A stretch of DNA of 64,000 bases from DASSUW01 sp963740605. Lineage in GTDB: Bacteria; Actinomycetota; Thermoleophilia; Solirubrobacterales; Solirubrobacteraceae. The stretch spans positions 496,001 through 560,000 of the forward strand of contig CAVUFC010000018.1 in the NCBI GenBank assembly GCA_963740605.1, in the 5' to 3' direction. Under the pieces are notes generated by a model. The model was not told the DNA's origin. It ran no database searches and worked only from the letters and a program-made list of their open reading frames with translations. Shown in pieces: positions 53,101-61,076 of the stretch. How positions within the stretch are numbered: the stretch's first letter is position 1; each line of letters opens with the position of its first letter. A program made the translations under genes and the position numbers.

Positions 53101-53522
53101 CCCCGGCGGACGTCTGCGAACTGCTCGACGACCTCGCCAACCACGAGCAGTTCACCGATCACTTCCTCGTCGACTGGCACATGACGCGCGAGGACACCCG
53201 CGGCTTCGGTGCCGGCGTGCGCCTTCGAGCGACCGTCGGCTCGCACCGCGACGCCGAGATCACGGTTATCGAATCCTCCCCTTCACGAATCGTCGAGACG
53301 GGCCGCGGCGGCAAGGACATGCAGTCCCGCACGCGCGGCACCTTCACGCTCGAGCCCTCTGGCGACGGCACCTTTGTGACTTTCACGTTGGAGATGGAGC
53401 CGGCCTCGCTCGTCGAGCGCATGCAGGGCCCGGTCGCGCGGGCCTACATGCGCAAGCAGAACGCCAAGGCGATGGAGCGGGTCAAGGCGCTGATGGAGGC
53501 GAAGACTCCGGCGGTCTCGTAG
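53085..53522 (+). pseudogene. SRPBCC/polyketide-cyclase-like protein lacking its N terminus
   Basis: In-frame SRPBCC-type sequence begins at about 53085 (VRDAKSPADVCELLDDLANH), right after an in-frame TGA at 53082-53084, with no usual start codon until ATG 53181. The downstream part (GFGAGVRLRATVGSHRDAEI, then GGKDMQSRTRGTFTLEP) has the expected helix-grip strands. The first beta strand and the start are missing. A shortened product of 113 residues from 53181 is possible but would lack a quarter of the fold. It is head-to-head with the truncated TetR gene. Confidence 0.6.
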
Positions 53523-53535
53523 CGCGGGCCGAACC

Positions 53536-53697
53536 CCGGCCGGGTGGGGAGCGAGGGAGCATTTCGTACCACTCGTCCGAGATCGGGCCGTCCGTGTGAC
53601 GAAATGCTGCCTATAGGGTGCGTTTCGTCGCACGAACGGCACGGCTCGCGGAGCTTGCTACGAAATGCTCCCTCACCGCCTTACCCAGCCGCAGTTT
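53536..53697. repeat. Palindromic repeat element, copy 2, with nested inverted repeats
   Basis: Outer 16-base perfect inverted repeats (GAGGGAGCATTTCGTA at 53553-53568 and its complement at 53659-53674) enclose a second hairpin. The inner arms are 53594-53607 and 53620-53633 (12 of 14 pairs). The right end on the minus strand from 53696 reads AACTGCGGCTGGGTAAGGCG, nearly identical to the right end of the element at 21.7 kb. The left end (CGGCCGGGTGGGGAGCGAGGG) is a weaker inverted copy. The last codons and the TAA stop of the thioesterase gene lie inside the element. Confidence 0.7.
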
Positions 53698-54100
53698 GAA
53701 GCGACGCCAGCGCCTCGCGGAGACCATCCGGGATCTCCGCCGGCCGGCGCGAGGCGCGGTCCACGAACACGTGCACGAACCACCCGCCGGCGGCCTCGCA
53801 GCCGTCCTCGGCGAACAGACCGATCTCGTACCGCACGCTGGAGCGCCCGAGGTGCGCCACCCGCAATCCGGCGGTGACCATCTCGGGGAACGCGAGCGCG
53901 GCCGTGAACGAGCAGTGGGACTCCGCGCACAGGCCGATCACGGAGCCGCCGTGGATGTCCAAGCCGGACCGGATCAGGAACGCGTTGATGACGGTGTCGA
54001 AGAAGGCGTAGTACTCGACGTTGTTGACGTGGCCGTAGATGTCGTTGTCGGCCCAGCGCGTCGGGATCGACGAGCGGTGCGGGAAGTCTTCGAGCGTCAC
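53681..54100 (-). CDS. Hotdog-fold acyl-CoA thioesterase (YbgC/FadM-type)
   Basis: The 139-residue protein has the 4-hydroxybenzoyl-CoA thioesterase-like signature RWADNDIYGHVNNVEYYAFF at residues 15-34, with Asp18 as probable catalytic residue. Strands typical of the hotdog fold follow. It hydrolyses acyl-CoA thioesters; the acyl chain is unknown. The final residues TAAG and the stop are encoded by the end of a palindromic repeat, so the natural C terminus may have been changed. The start overlaps the upstream amidotransferase stop (ATGA). Confidence 0.88.
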   Translation of the reverse strand: MTLEDFPHRSSIPTRWADNDIYGHVNNVEYYAFFDTVINAFLIRSGLDIHGGSVIGLCAESHCSFTAALAFPEMVTAGLRVAHLGRSSVRYEIGLFAEDGCEAAGGWFVHVFVDRASRRPAEIPDGLREALASLQTAAG

Positions 54101-54816
54101 GCGGCCACGGTGCGGGCGGCGACGATGCGCGCGAACCCGCCGAACAGCGCCTCGGACAGCGCGCGCTGGCCGGGGAGGTGCTTCGCGTCGGCGGCGCGAG
54201 CGTCATCCTCGCCCACGCCGGCCTCCGCGAGCTCGCGGCCGCCCTCGGCGTACCAGCTGTCGAGGCCGGGCTCGTCGACCTCGGGGTGGAACTGGATGCC
54301 CCAGGCGGAGGCTCCGAACCGGAACATCTCGCCGCCCGCGCTCACGCGCGCGAGCAGCTCGACGCCGTCTGGCGGCGGCTGGAAGCCGTCCTCGTTCCAG
54401 TGCAGCGCCGTCGCCCCGTCCGGCAGGGCGCCCGCGACCGGGTCGCCGGCCGCTGCGGGCAGGACCTCGATCGGCGCCCACTCGACGATCCGGCGCGGCA
54501 GCCGCGCCACCGACCCGCCGAGCGCGTGCGCCAGCAGCTGCGCGCCGAGGCAGACTCCGAACACCGGCAGGTCACGATCGACACACGAGCGCAGGAACTC
54601 CGCCGAAGCGAGCAGCATCGGGTCGCCGTCGACCCGCGTGACGGACTGATCGCCGCCGAACGCGACGACGCCGTCGATCTCGTCGATCAGCGGGAGCGGC
54701 TCGCCGGCCAGCAGGTGGCGGTTGTCCAGAGAGATGCCCGCGTCGACCAGGACGGCCCCGGCGTGGCCGGTGAACACGTCGTTGAGGTAGTGCAGGCAGG
54801 CGACGACCGGAGGCAT
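54097..54816 (-). CDS. Class I glutamine amidotransferase-like protein
   Basis: The 239-residue protein has the nucleophile elbow GVCLGAQLLA with Cys89 and the His178/Glu180 pair in GIQFHPEVD, the complete triad. The FGGDQSV segment near residue 53 replaces the usual glycine-rich GG loop. Stand-alone members either hydrolyse gamma-glutamyl compounds or work with a synthetase; no synthetase is adjacent. It is coupled to the thioesterase gene. Its upstream region contains a strongly foldable segment. Confidence 0.87.
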   Translation of the reverse strand: MPPVVACLHYLNDVFTGHAGAVLVDAGISLDNRHLLAGEPLPLIDEIDGVVAFGGDQSVTRVDGDPMLLASAEFLRSCVDRDLPVFGVCLGAQLLAHALGGSVARLPRRIVEWAPIEVLPAAAGDPVAGALPDGATALHWNEDGFQPPPDGVELLARVSAGGEMFRFGASAWGIQFHPEVDEPGLDSWYAEGGRELAEAGVGEDDARAADAKHLPGQRALSEALFGGFARIVAARTVAA

Positions 54817-54846
54817 CAGGTCGTCGGAGAGTAGAGAAACGTGAGG

Positions 54847-54963
54847 TACACCGCCGCGGCTGGGGGACCGCGACGGTGACCTTTAGTCACGTTGCTTCCG
54901 ACCTTGCGACCGCCGGGGAGGAGAGAGGGAGCAAGCCGGGGTCGGAGCTTAGGAGGCGGTGTA
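54847..54963. ncRNA. Candidate structured RNA upstream of the amidotransferase gene
   Basis: A 9-base helix (TACACCGCC at 54847-54855 with GGCGGTGTA at 54955-54963) encloses three hairpins. These are GCGG/CCGC at 54856-54859 and 54868-54871; GTGAC/GTCAC at 54876-54880 and 54886-54890; and TCCGACC/GGTCGGA at 54897-54903 and 54940-54946, with an inner TTGC/GCAA. Another hairpin CCTCGAT/ATCGAGG follows at 55033-55061. It sits 31-147 bases upstream of the amidotransferase ATG, a place expected for a leader element, and its base composition differs from neighbouring genes. No known riboswitch consensus was recognised. The transcribed strand is unknown. Confidence 0.35.
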
Positions 54964-55085
54964 GCCCTTCCTTGGGCCTCGCCTCTATGTGTTGGGGGGA
55001 ACGAGGGGAATACTCCCAATGGGGGAGGCCCCCCTCGATACGGTCCGCCTGCCAATCGAGGTACGGGAAACCGAACCCCGAGATT

Positions 55086-56024
55086 TCACGCCGCGGCCAC
55101 TGCGGAAATCGGAGTGTCGCGTCTATAGGCCTCGACGGCGTCGCGCAGGCAGTCGAGCATCACGGCCAGGGGACCGACCGCTTCACCGCTGTAGACCGCG
55201 CCGATGCGCCGGTACGGCGGCCGGCCGCGCAGCGGGCGGACCGCCACGTCCTCGCGCTGGCTCGCCAGCGCCAGGCCCGGCACCAGGGCCACGCCCATGC
55301 CGCTCGCCACCAGCCCCTGGATCGCGAAGTAGTCGTCCGACGTGTACGCCACGCGCGGCTCGAAGCCCGCCTGCGCGCACGCGCGCAGCACGATGTTCGA
55401 GCCCTGGCAGGTGCCCTGCAGGCCGACGAGCATCCAGTCCTCGTGGATCAGGTCGGTGAGCGCGATCGCGCGCCGGGTCGCCAGCGGATGGTCGACCGGT
55501 AGGGCCGCGTAGAGGACATCGTCCATCAGCCGCTCGACGCCGAGCCCGGTCAGGTCCGGGTCGTCCTCGAAGCCGCCCTCCTCGGTGATCACGAGATCGA
55601 AGTCGCCGCGCCGCAGAGCGGGCACCGACAGCGGCGGGTCCAACAGCTCGATGTCGACGCGCACACCCGGGCGCAGATGGCGGAACGCGGAGACCGCGAG
55701 CGGGACGATCGTCCCGGCGGCGGTCGCGAACGAGGCGATCCGTAGACGCCCGCGCGCGGACGACGCGATCTCCGTCAACTCGGCCTGCGCCTCCGCGAGC
55801 TGCGCGAGGATCCGCTCGGTGTGGCGGACGAGCGCCTCGCCCGCGGGCGTGAGCTTGATGCCCTTGGGCTGGCGGTCGAGCAACTTCACGCCCGCCTGCG
55901 CCTCCAGCCGCGCGATCTGCTGCGACACGGCCGGCTGCGAGTACGACAGCGCCTCGGCCGCGGCGGAGAACGAGCCACGCAACGCCACCTCGCGCAGAAC
56001 CTTCAGCAGCCGGAGATCATCCAT
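55086..56024 (-). CDS. LysR-family transcriptional regulator
   Basis: The 312-residue protein has the N-terminal winged helix (about 1-60, with FSAAAEALSYSQPAVSQQIA) and a C-terminal periplasmic-binding-protein-like effector domain (about 90-300). The effector is unknown. It is divergent from a small gene at 56117, the arrangement typical for LysR proteins and their targets, and an inverted repeat lies between them. The start is ATG 56024. Confidence 0.92.
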   Translation of the reverse strand: MDDLRLLKVLREVALRGSFSAAAEALSYSQPAVSQQIARLEAQAGVKLLDRQPKGIKLTPAGEALVRHTERILAQLAEAQAELTEIASSARGRLRIASFATAAGTIVPLAVSAFRHLRPGVRVDIELLDPPLSVPALRRGDFDLVITEEGGFEDDPDLTGLGVERLMDDVLYAALPVDHPLATRRAIALTDLIHEDWMLVGLQGTCQGSNIVLRACAQAGFEPRVAYTSDDYFAIQGLVASGMGVALVPGLALASQREDVAVRPLRGRPPYRRIGAVYSGEAVGPLAVMLDCLRDAVEAYRRDTPISAVAAA

Positions 56025-56042
56025 AAGATGACTTTATCACCT

Positions 56043-56058
56043 TGATCAGTAACGATCA
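56043..56058. promoter_or_regulatory. Candidate LysR operator
   Basis: TGATC-N6-GATCA, an inverted repeat, lies in an AT-rich stretch of the 92-base gap between the LysR gene and the divergent small gene. The location just upstream of the regulator start fits autoregulation and divergent control. Support is from symmetry and position only. Confidence 0.4.
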
Positions 56059-56116
56059 TTTGAGTTTATGGCGACCTCTCGCAACACTTCCTCAACTCGA
56101 CCGAAGGAGCCCCGAA

Positions 56117-56389
56117 ATGACCGCCCTCGTCCTCCGCCCCGCCACTTCAGCCGACACCACCGAGCTCGAGCGCCTTGCGGCGCTCGACAGTGCGAGGCCC
56201 CTCGACGGCGACGTGCTGCTGGCGTTCGCCGGCGGCGAGGTCCGGGCGGCGCTCGACGTCGAGAGCGGTCGCGCCGTCGCCGATCCGTTCTGGCCCAGCG
56301 CCGAGCTGGTCGACCTCCTGCGCGCCGCCGCGGGCGACCGTCCGCGCCGCCGCACGCTGCGTCGCATGGTTCGCCCCGCACTCGCGTAG
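56117..56389 (+). CDS. Small 90-residue protein divergent from a LysR gene
   Basis: The start is ATG 56117 with AAGGAG at a normal distance; an upstream in-frame ATG at 56042 lies in the operator region. The N terminus (LVLRPATSADTTELERLAAL) resembles the first helix of GNAT proteins. The acetyl-CoA-binding half is absent, and the rest ends in a basic tail RRRTLRRMVRPALA. It is either a stand-alone family derived from a GNAT N terminus or an unrelated small protein. It is likely controlled by the adjacent LysR regulator. Confidence 0.65.
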   Translation: MTALVLRPATSADTTELERLAALDSARPLDGDVLLAFAGGEVRAALDVESGRAVADPFWPSAELVDLLRAAAGDRPRRRTLRRMVRPALA

Positions 56390-56419
56390 CCCGCCGCGCG
56401 GCGGCTACGGTAGTCGCCG

Positions 56420-57205
56420 ATGAGCATCACGGAGGATGCCCCGGCACCGACCCCGGCGGCGCGCCGCTCACACGTTCGACTGCCAGGCTCTGCCCGGAGG
56501 GCGTCGCCATGGTGGTGGCTCGTCGCCGGCTCCGCGCTCCTGCTCATCGTCGTCGCCCTCGTCCTCGCCGGATGGTGGGCGGCGACGCGTGAGACGCGCA
56601 ACGTCCGGTTCCGCGTCCTCGGCACGCTGACCGCCGTCGAGCTCGACCTCGGCGACGCGCCTGTCCAGATCGCCGGCGGCGCCGGCGGCGCCGTGGAGGT
56701 CCGGCGCACCGAGCAGATCTCGTTCAACCATCCGCCGAAGATCACTCGCAGCGTGAGCGGCGGTGTGCTGCGGATCACCTCCAGCTGTCCCGACACCGTG
56801 CTCGGGAGCTGCCAGGCGGCCTTCCGCGTCGCGGTGCCCGACAACGTGCTGGTCAACGTGCGGACATCGAGCGGCCGGATCGGGATCAGCGGTCTCAACG
56901 GCTCCGCGCGGGCCGCGAGCGACTCCGGGCCGATCGCCATCACCGGTTTCTGCGGCTTCACGCTCGTGGCGACGTCAGCCTCCGGCGACGTCCGCGCCGC
57001 CGCCGACTGCTCACCCGATCGGATGGAGCTGCGGTCCGGGAGCGGCGACGTGCAAGCGGTGGTGCCGAACGGCCGCTATCGCGTCGACGCCAACAGCGAC
57101 GCCGGGACCGAGCGCGTGCGCGGGCTCACGGTCGCCGACGATGCCCCGTACACGGTCCAGGCGTTGAGCGGCGGCGGCGACGTCACGGTGGAGAGCTCGC
57201 CGTGA
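56420..57205 (+). CDS. Single-pass DUF4097-like putative adhesin or envelope sensor
   Basis: The 261-residue protein has a cytosolic N terminus (1-30), one transmembrane helix (about 32-54) and an extracytoplasmic right-handed beta-type domain. That domain repeats short strands, with motifs such as VRTSSGRIGISGLNGS and SASGDVRAAADCSPD, typical of DUF4097-type proteins. These often accompany membrane-stress two-component systems. Its stop overlaps the GTG start of the histidine kinase, so the two are co-translated. Confidence 0.8.
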   Translation: MSITEDAPAPTPAARRSHVRLPGSARRASPWWWLVAGSALLLIVVALVLAGWWAATRETRNVRFRVLGTLTAVELDLGDAPVQIAGGAGGAVEVRRTEQISFNHPPKITRSVSGGVLRITSSCPDTVLGSCQAAFRVAVPDNVLVNVRTSSGRIGISGLNGSARAASDSGPIAITGFCGFTLVATSASGDVRAAADCSPDRMELRSGSGDVQAVVPNGRYRVDANSDAGTERVRGLTVADDAPYTVQALSGGGDVTVESSP

Positions 57206-58743
57206 CCGCGATCCGCTCCACGCCGGACTTCGAGCTGCCCTGGCACCTGCGGGCGTCCGGCCGGACGCTCGTCTACCTACTCCTCGGCATCCCGTACGGG
57301 CTCGCCTACCTCGTCGTGATCCTCGGCGGGGCCATCATCGGCGCCGTTCTCAGCCTCGTCTGGATCGGGCTGCCGATCCTCGCGGCCGTGGCGCGGCTCG
57401 CCTGGCGGCTCGCGGAGGGCGAGCGCCGCACCGCCAACCGCCTGCTCGACGCTCACCTGCCGCCGGTGCGGCGCCCGCGCGGCACCCGCGGAGACTGGCG
57501 CCGCGCGCTCGAGTACACGACTCGCACCGCGTTTTGGCGCGCGCTGGGAATGCTGCTGCTGCGCCTGCCGATCGCCGTCCTCGCGCTCGTGCTCGGCGCG
57601 CTGCCGGTGGCGCTCGCGCTCGGGCTGCTCGCGCTCGGCGTCGAAGGGCTCGGCGGGGACAGCGAGCGCTTCGTCGGCCCGTGGGCGCTCGGCATCCCGA
57701 TCGGGCTCCTGCTCTGTCTGCTCGCGCTGCCGGCGGCGATCGTGGCGATCGCCATCCACGGGGGCATCGGCCGGCTGCTGCGGCGGCTCGCGCAGGCGCT
57801 GCTGCGGTCGGAGACCGCGGGGGAGGGGCCGGTGCGCGAGATGCTCGCCGAGCGGCTCGGCGACCGATCGCTGAACATCGCCTACTGGCTGCCGGACCGC
57901 GAGATCTTCGTCGACGATCGCGGCCGTCAGGTCACGTTGCCCGGCGCCGGCTCGGGCCGCGCCTGGACCGCAGTCGAACGCGAGGGCATCCGCGTCGCCG
58001 CGATCGTGCACGACGCCGAGCTCGACGCGACGCCGGAACTCGTCCACGCCGCCGCGTCGGCCGCCGTGCTGGCGCTCGACAACGAGCGCCTGAAGGCCGA
58101 CCTGCGGGCGCGCCTGGAGGAGCTGCGCCACTCGCGCCGCCGCATCGTCGAGGCCGGCGACGACGCCCGCCGCCGGATCGAGCGCAACCTGCACGACGGC
58201 GCGCAGCAGCAGCTCGTCTCGCTGGCGCTCGACCTCCGCCTCCTGCGCGCCCGGCTCAAGGACAACCCGGCCGCGGCGGAGACCGTCGGAGAGCTGACCG
58301 ACAAGCTCAACGTCGCGCTCGCCGAGCTGCGCGAGCTGGCCCGCGGCATCCACCCGGCGGTGCTGTCCGATCACGGCCTCGGGCCGGCGATCCACGTGCT
58401 GATCGAGCGCGCCTCGATCCCGGTCGAATGCGATCTCGCATTCGACGACCCGCTGTCGCCCGCCGCCGAGGCGGCGGCCTACTTCGTGGTCGCCGAGGGC
58501 CTCACGAACGTCGTCAAGTACGCCAACGCGACACGCGCTCGCGTGAGCGTCCGCCGCCACGGGGACCTCCTCGAGGTCGAGGTCGCCGACGACGGCATCG
58601 GCGGCGCGCAGATCGACGCCGGCTCGGGCCTGCGCGGCCTGAGCGACCGGCTCGCCGCGCTCGAGGGAGAGCTGATGGTCGACAGCCCGCTCGGCGAGGG
58701 CACGCGGCTGGGCGCGCGGATCCCGGCGCGGGGGGAGGAGTAG
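57202..58743 (+). CDS. Membrane sensor histidine kinase (HisKA_3 / NarL-LiaS type)
   Basis: The 513-residue protein has an N-terminal membrane sensor domain with four hydrophobic segments (about 22-70 and 110-195). A GAF-like or linker region follows, then the H-box RRRIERNLHDGAQQQL with the phosphorylated His near residue 331. The HATPase domain has EGLTNVVKYANA near residue 433 and DDGIGGA near residue 468. Kinases of this class normally phosphorylate a NarL-type response regulator, but none is encoded in this cluster. The start is GTG 57202; the next gene starts directly at its stop. Confidence 0.92.
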   Translation: MTAIRSTPDFELPWHLRASGRTLVYLLLGIPYGLAYLVVILGGAIIGAVLSLVWIGLPILAAVARLAWRLAEGERRTANRLLDAHLPPVRRPRGTRGDWRRALEYTTRTAFWRALGMLLLRLPIAVLALVLGALPVALALGLLALGVEGLGGDSERFVGPWALGIPIGLLLCLLALPAAIVAIAIHGGIGRLLRRLAQALLRSETAGEGPVREMLAERLGDRSLNIAYWLPDREIFVDDRGRQVTLPGAGSGRAWTAVEREGIRVAAIVHDAELDATPELVHAAASAAVLALDNERLKADLRARLEELRHSRRRIVEAGDDARRRIERNLHDGAQQQLVSLALDLRLLRARLKDNPAAAETVGELTDKLNVALAELRELARGIHPAVLSDHGLGPAIHVLIERASIPVECDLAFDDPLSPAAEAAAYFVVAEGLTNVVKYANATRARVSVRRHGDLLEVEVADDGIGGAQIDAGSGLRGLSDRLAALEGELMVDSPLGEGTRLGARIPARGEE

Positions 58744-59784
58744 TTGCGCCGCGCGCTGCTCCTGCTGATCGCGCTCGCCACGCTGGCGGGGTGCGGCAGC
58801 ACGACGAACCTGTCTGAGCCCGACCTCGTGGTCCGCGGCGACGAGGCCGTCCCCGCGCGGCAGACGCCGGCCGCCACACCAGAGCGCGGGCGCGGGCTGC
58901 GCATCGCGTCGGCGCGGATCGCCGTCGTCACCCACGGCCAGGCGTCCGACCCGTTCTGGGCGATCGTGAAGAAGGGCGTCGACGACGCCGCGCGCAAGAC
59001 CGGCGTCGCGACCTCCTACCGCGCACCCGACACCTACGACATCCAGCGCATGAGCGGCATGATCGACGAGGCGATCAGCGCCCGGCTCGACGGGCTCGTG
59101 GTCTCGCTACCCGACGTGGACGCGCTCACGCCGGCGATCAAGCGCGCCGAGCGGGCCGGGATCCCGGTCGTGACGATCAACTCCGGCAGCGACCAGTTCC
59201 GCAAGCTCGGCGTGCTCGCCCATGTCGGGCAACCCGAGTTCAAGGCCGGCGTCGGCGCCGGCGAGCGGCTCGCGCGCGCGGGCGTGCGGCACGTGCTGTG
59301 CGTCAACCAGGAGGTCGGCAACGCCGGGCTGGAGGAGCGATGTCACGGCATCGAGACGGCGATGAAGCGCGTCGGCGGCACGCTGCGTGAGCTGGGCGTC
59401 GACGTCCAGGACGCGACCGGCGCGAGGCGCAAGATCGCCGCCGCGGTCGGTGGCGGCAGCATCGACGGCGTGATGTCGCTCGGGCCGGGCGGCGCCGAGC
59501 CGGCGCTCACCGCGCTGAGCGCGAGCGGGCTCGACCGGCGGATCAAGGTCGCCACCTTCGATCTGTCGCCGGAGGTCCTCGCGGCGGTCCGCGACAAGAG
59601 GATGCTGTTCGCCGTCGACCAGCAGCCGTACCTGCAGGGCTACCTGCCGGTCATGCTGCTCGCCGAGCGCTCCAGCCATCTGCTGTTCCCGGCCAAGGGC
59701 GAGCTGATCCCGACCGGTCCGCAGTTCGTGACGCCGGCCAACGCGGCCCGCGTGATCGACCTCAGTCGCCGCGGATTTCGCTGA
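58744..59784 (+). CDS. Sugar-type periplasmic-binding-protein lipoprotein
   Basis: The protein is 346 residues from TTG 58744. It has a signal sequence with lipobox LAGC near residue 17, then a ribose-binding-protein-type fold (about 55-340). Motifs are IAVVTHGQASDPFWAIVKKG, LDGLVVSLPD and IPVVTINSG, and an FAVDQQPYLQGY element lies near the hinge. No permease or ATPase gene is adjacent. Its coupling to a histidine kinase suggests it may present a ligand to the sensor rather than feed a transporter. Its 3' end overlaps the convergent ureD by 23 bases. Confidence 0.87.
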   Translation: MRRALLLLIALATLAGCGSTTNLSEPDLVVRGDEAVPARQTPAATPERGRGLRIASARIAVVTHGQASDPFWAIVKKGVDDAARKTGVATSYRAPDTYDIQRMSGMIDEAISARLDGLVVSLPDVDALTPAIKRAERAGIPVVTINSGSDQFRKLGVLAHVGQPEFKAGVGAGERLARAGVRHVLCVNQEVGNAGLEERCHGIETAMKRVGGTLRELGVDVQDATGARRKIAAAVGGGSIDGVMSLGPGGAEPALTALSASGLDRRIKVATFDLSPEVLAAVRDKRMLFAVDQQPYLQGYLPVMLLAERSSHLLFPAKGELIPTGPQFVTPANAARVIDLSRRGFR

Positions 59785-60406
59785 ACGGCCGTAGCGCGGC
59801 CTCGACTGACGGCAGGTCCGGCCCTGTCGCCCGACGCAACGCGCCCGGCCCGGCGAGTGGCGGCTCGCCCGGCGCTCCCAGCAGGCACGCGGTGCCGACC
59901 ACACGATGGCCGGGTGGGAGCGCGACGTAGGCGTCCGACGCGGCGGGCTCGATCCTCAGCGCGTCGTGGAGTAGCGGCGTGCCTTCGACGGTGGCGCGAA
60001 GCTCGCTGTCGAGCCGGCCGGGACCTTCGCCGGCGCGGCCGAGCACGACGATGTCCGTGACCGTCGCGATGCCGGTTGCCGCGAGCTCGATGCGTGTGCG
60101 GCGGGTCACGTCCGCGCCCTCGGCGACGATCAGCGGCGGCTCGTCGAGCTGCAGCGCGCCCTCGACGGTCGCGTGCAGTTCCAGGCGTGAGGCGCCCGGG
60201 AGCGCGAGCGTCGCGGCGATCGGGACGAGGACGAGCGTGCAGCCCGCGCCGACGTGGAGCCGGATCCGGTCGTGGTCACCGTTCAGCGGACCGGCCTGGA
60301 CGGGCACGAGGGCGACCCGCACCAGCGGCCCGCGGCTCAGCACTCGCGGGGCGAGGCGCGGACCGGGACGCAGTACCGCGATGCGGCCGTCCTCGACGAC
60401 GACCTC
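59762..60406 (-). CDS. ureD: Urease accessory protein UreD (start uncertain)
   Basis: UreD is the scaffold that binds apo-urease and delivers nickel with UreF and UreG. The region codes for about 214 residues with UreD-like features such as RGPLVRVALVPVQAGPLNGD and the later TRIELAATGIATVTDIV. No ATG, GTG or TTG lies close to the expected start at the ureG stop (60405-60407). The first in-frame start inside is GTG 60343, which would drop about 20 residues, and the next upstream lies within ureG. A non-standard start or a sequence change is likely. Confidence 0.75.
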   Translation of the reverse strand, partial: EVVVEDGRIAVLRPGPRLAPRVLSRGPLVRVALVPVQAGPLNGDHDRIRLHVGAGCTLVLVPIAATLALPGASRLELHATVEGALQLDEPPLIVAEGADVTRRTRIELAATGIATVTDIVVLGRAGEGPGRLDSELRATVEGTPLLHDALRIEPAASDAYVALPPGHRVVGTACLLGAPGEPPLAGPGALRRATGPDLPSVEAALRPFSEIRGD

Positions 60407-61076
60407 AGTCCACGTGGTCGTGGTGGTGATCCGGAGCTCCCTCCGCGCTCGAGTGAAGATGCCCGTGCTCTCGGAACGCGGCGAGCTTGCCGCGCGCCCA
60501 GTCCGCCACCTCGCGCGCCCCGTCTGGCCCGCGCAGCGACGTCGCCGCGACCGGCAGCGCCTCGCGCCGGTCACGCGACTCGGCCAGCATCTGCTCCACG
60601 TCGGATCCGACCAGCTCCGCAAGGTCGGTCTTGTTGATCACCAGGAGGTCGGCGCGCGTGATGCCGGGACCGCCCTTGCGGGGGATGTCGTCGCCGCCCG
60701 CGACATCGATCACGAACGCCTGCACGTCGGCGAGCGCGGGGGAGAAGATCGCGGTCAGGTTGTCGCCGCCGCTCTCGACGAACACGAGGTCGAGCGGGCC
60801 GGTCGCCTCCTCGAGCTCGGCCACGGCCTCGAGGTTGGCGGCGATGTCGTCGCGGATCGCGGTGTGCGGGCACCCGCCGGTCTGAACGGCGCTGATGCGC
60901 TCCTCGGGGAGCACGCCGGTCGCCCGCAGGAAGCGGGCATCCTCGGTCGTGTAGATGTCGTTGGTCACCACGCCGAGGCGGAGATCGCCCAGCTCCCGGC
61001 ACAGCGCGGCGATCAGGCTGCTCTTGCCCGACCCCACGGGGCCGCCGATTCCCACTCGCAGGGCTCTAGCTGGCAA
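60405..61076 (-). CDS. ureG: Urease accessory GTPase UreG
   Basis: UreG hydrolyses GTP during nickel insertion into urease. The 223-residue protein has the P-loop GGPVGSGKSS (11-20), the nickel-binding ETGGCPH-type motif in AVQTGGCPHTAIRDD, and NKTDLAELVG for guanine recognition. The C-terminal tail is histidine-rich (REHGHLHSSAEGAPDHHHDH), a likely nickel reservoir in the absence of ureE. The start is TTG 61076, overlapping the ureF stop; GTG 61055 is an alternative. Confidence 0.93.
   Translation of the reverse strand: MPARALRVGIGGPVGSGKSSLIAALCRELGDLRLGVVTNDIYTTEDARFLRATGVLPEERISAVQTGGCPHTAIRDDIAANLEAVAELEEATGPLDLVFVESGGDNLTAIFSPALADVQAFVIDVAGGDDIPRKGGPGITRADLLVINKTDLAELVGSDVEQMLAESRDRREALPVAATSLRGPDGAREVADWARGKLAAFREHGHLHSSAEGAPDHHHDHVD

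Noticed and set aside
54816..55055. 79-residue minus-strand frame in the gap before the amidotransferase gene
   Set aside because: Pro/Gly/Arg-rich translation with no coding periodicity; the region shows extensive base-pairing potential instead.
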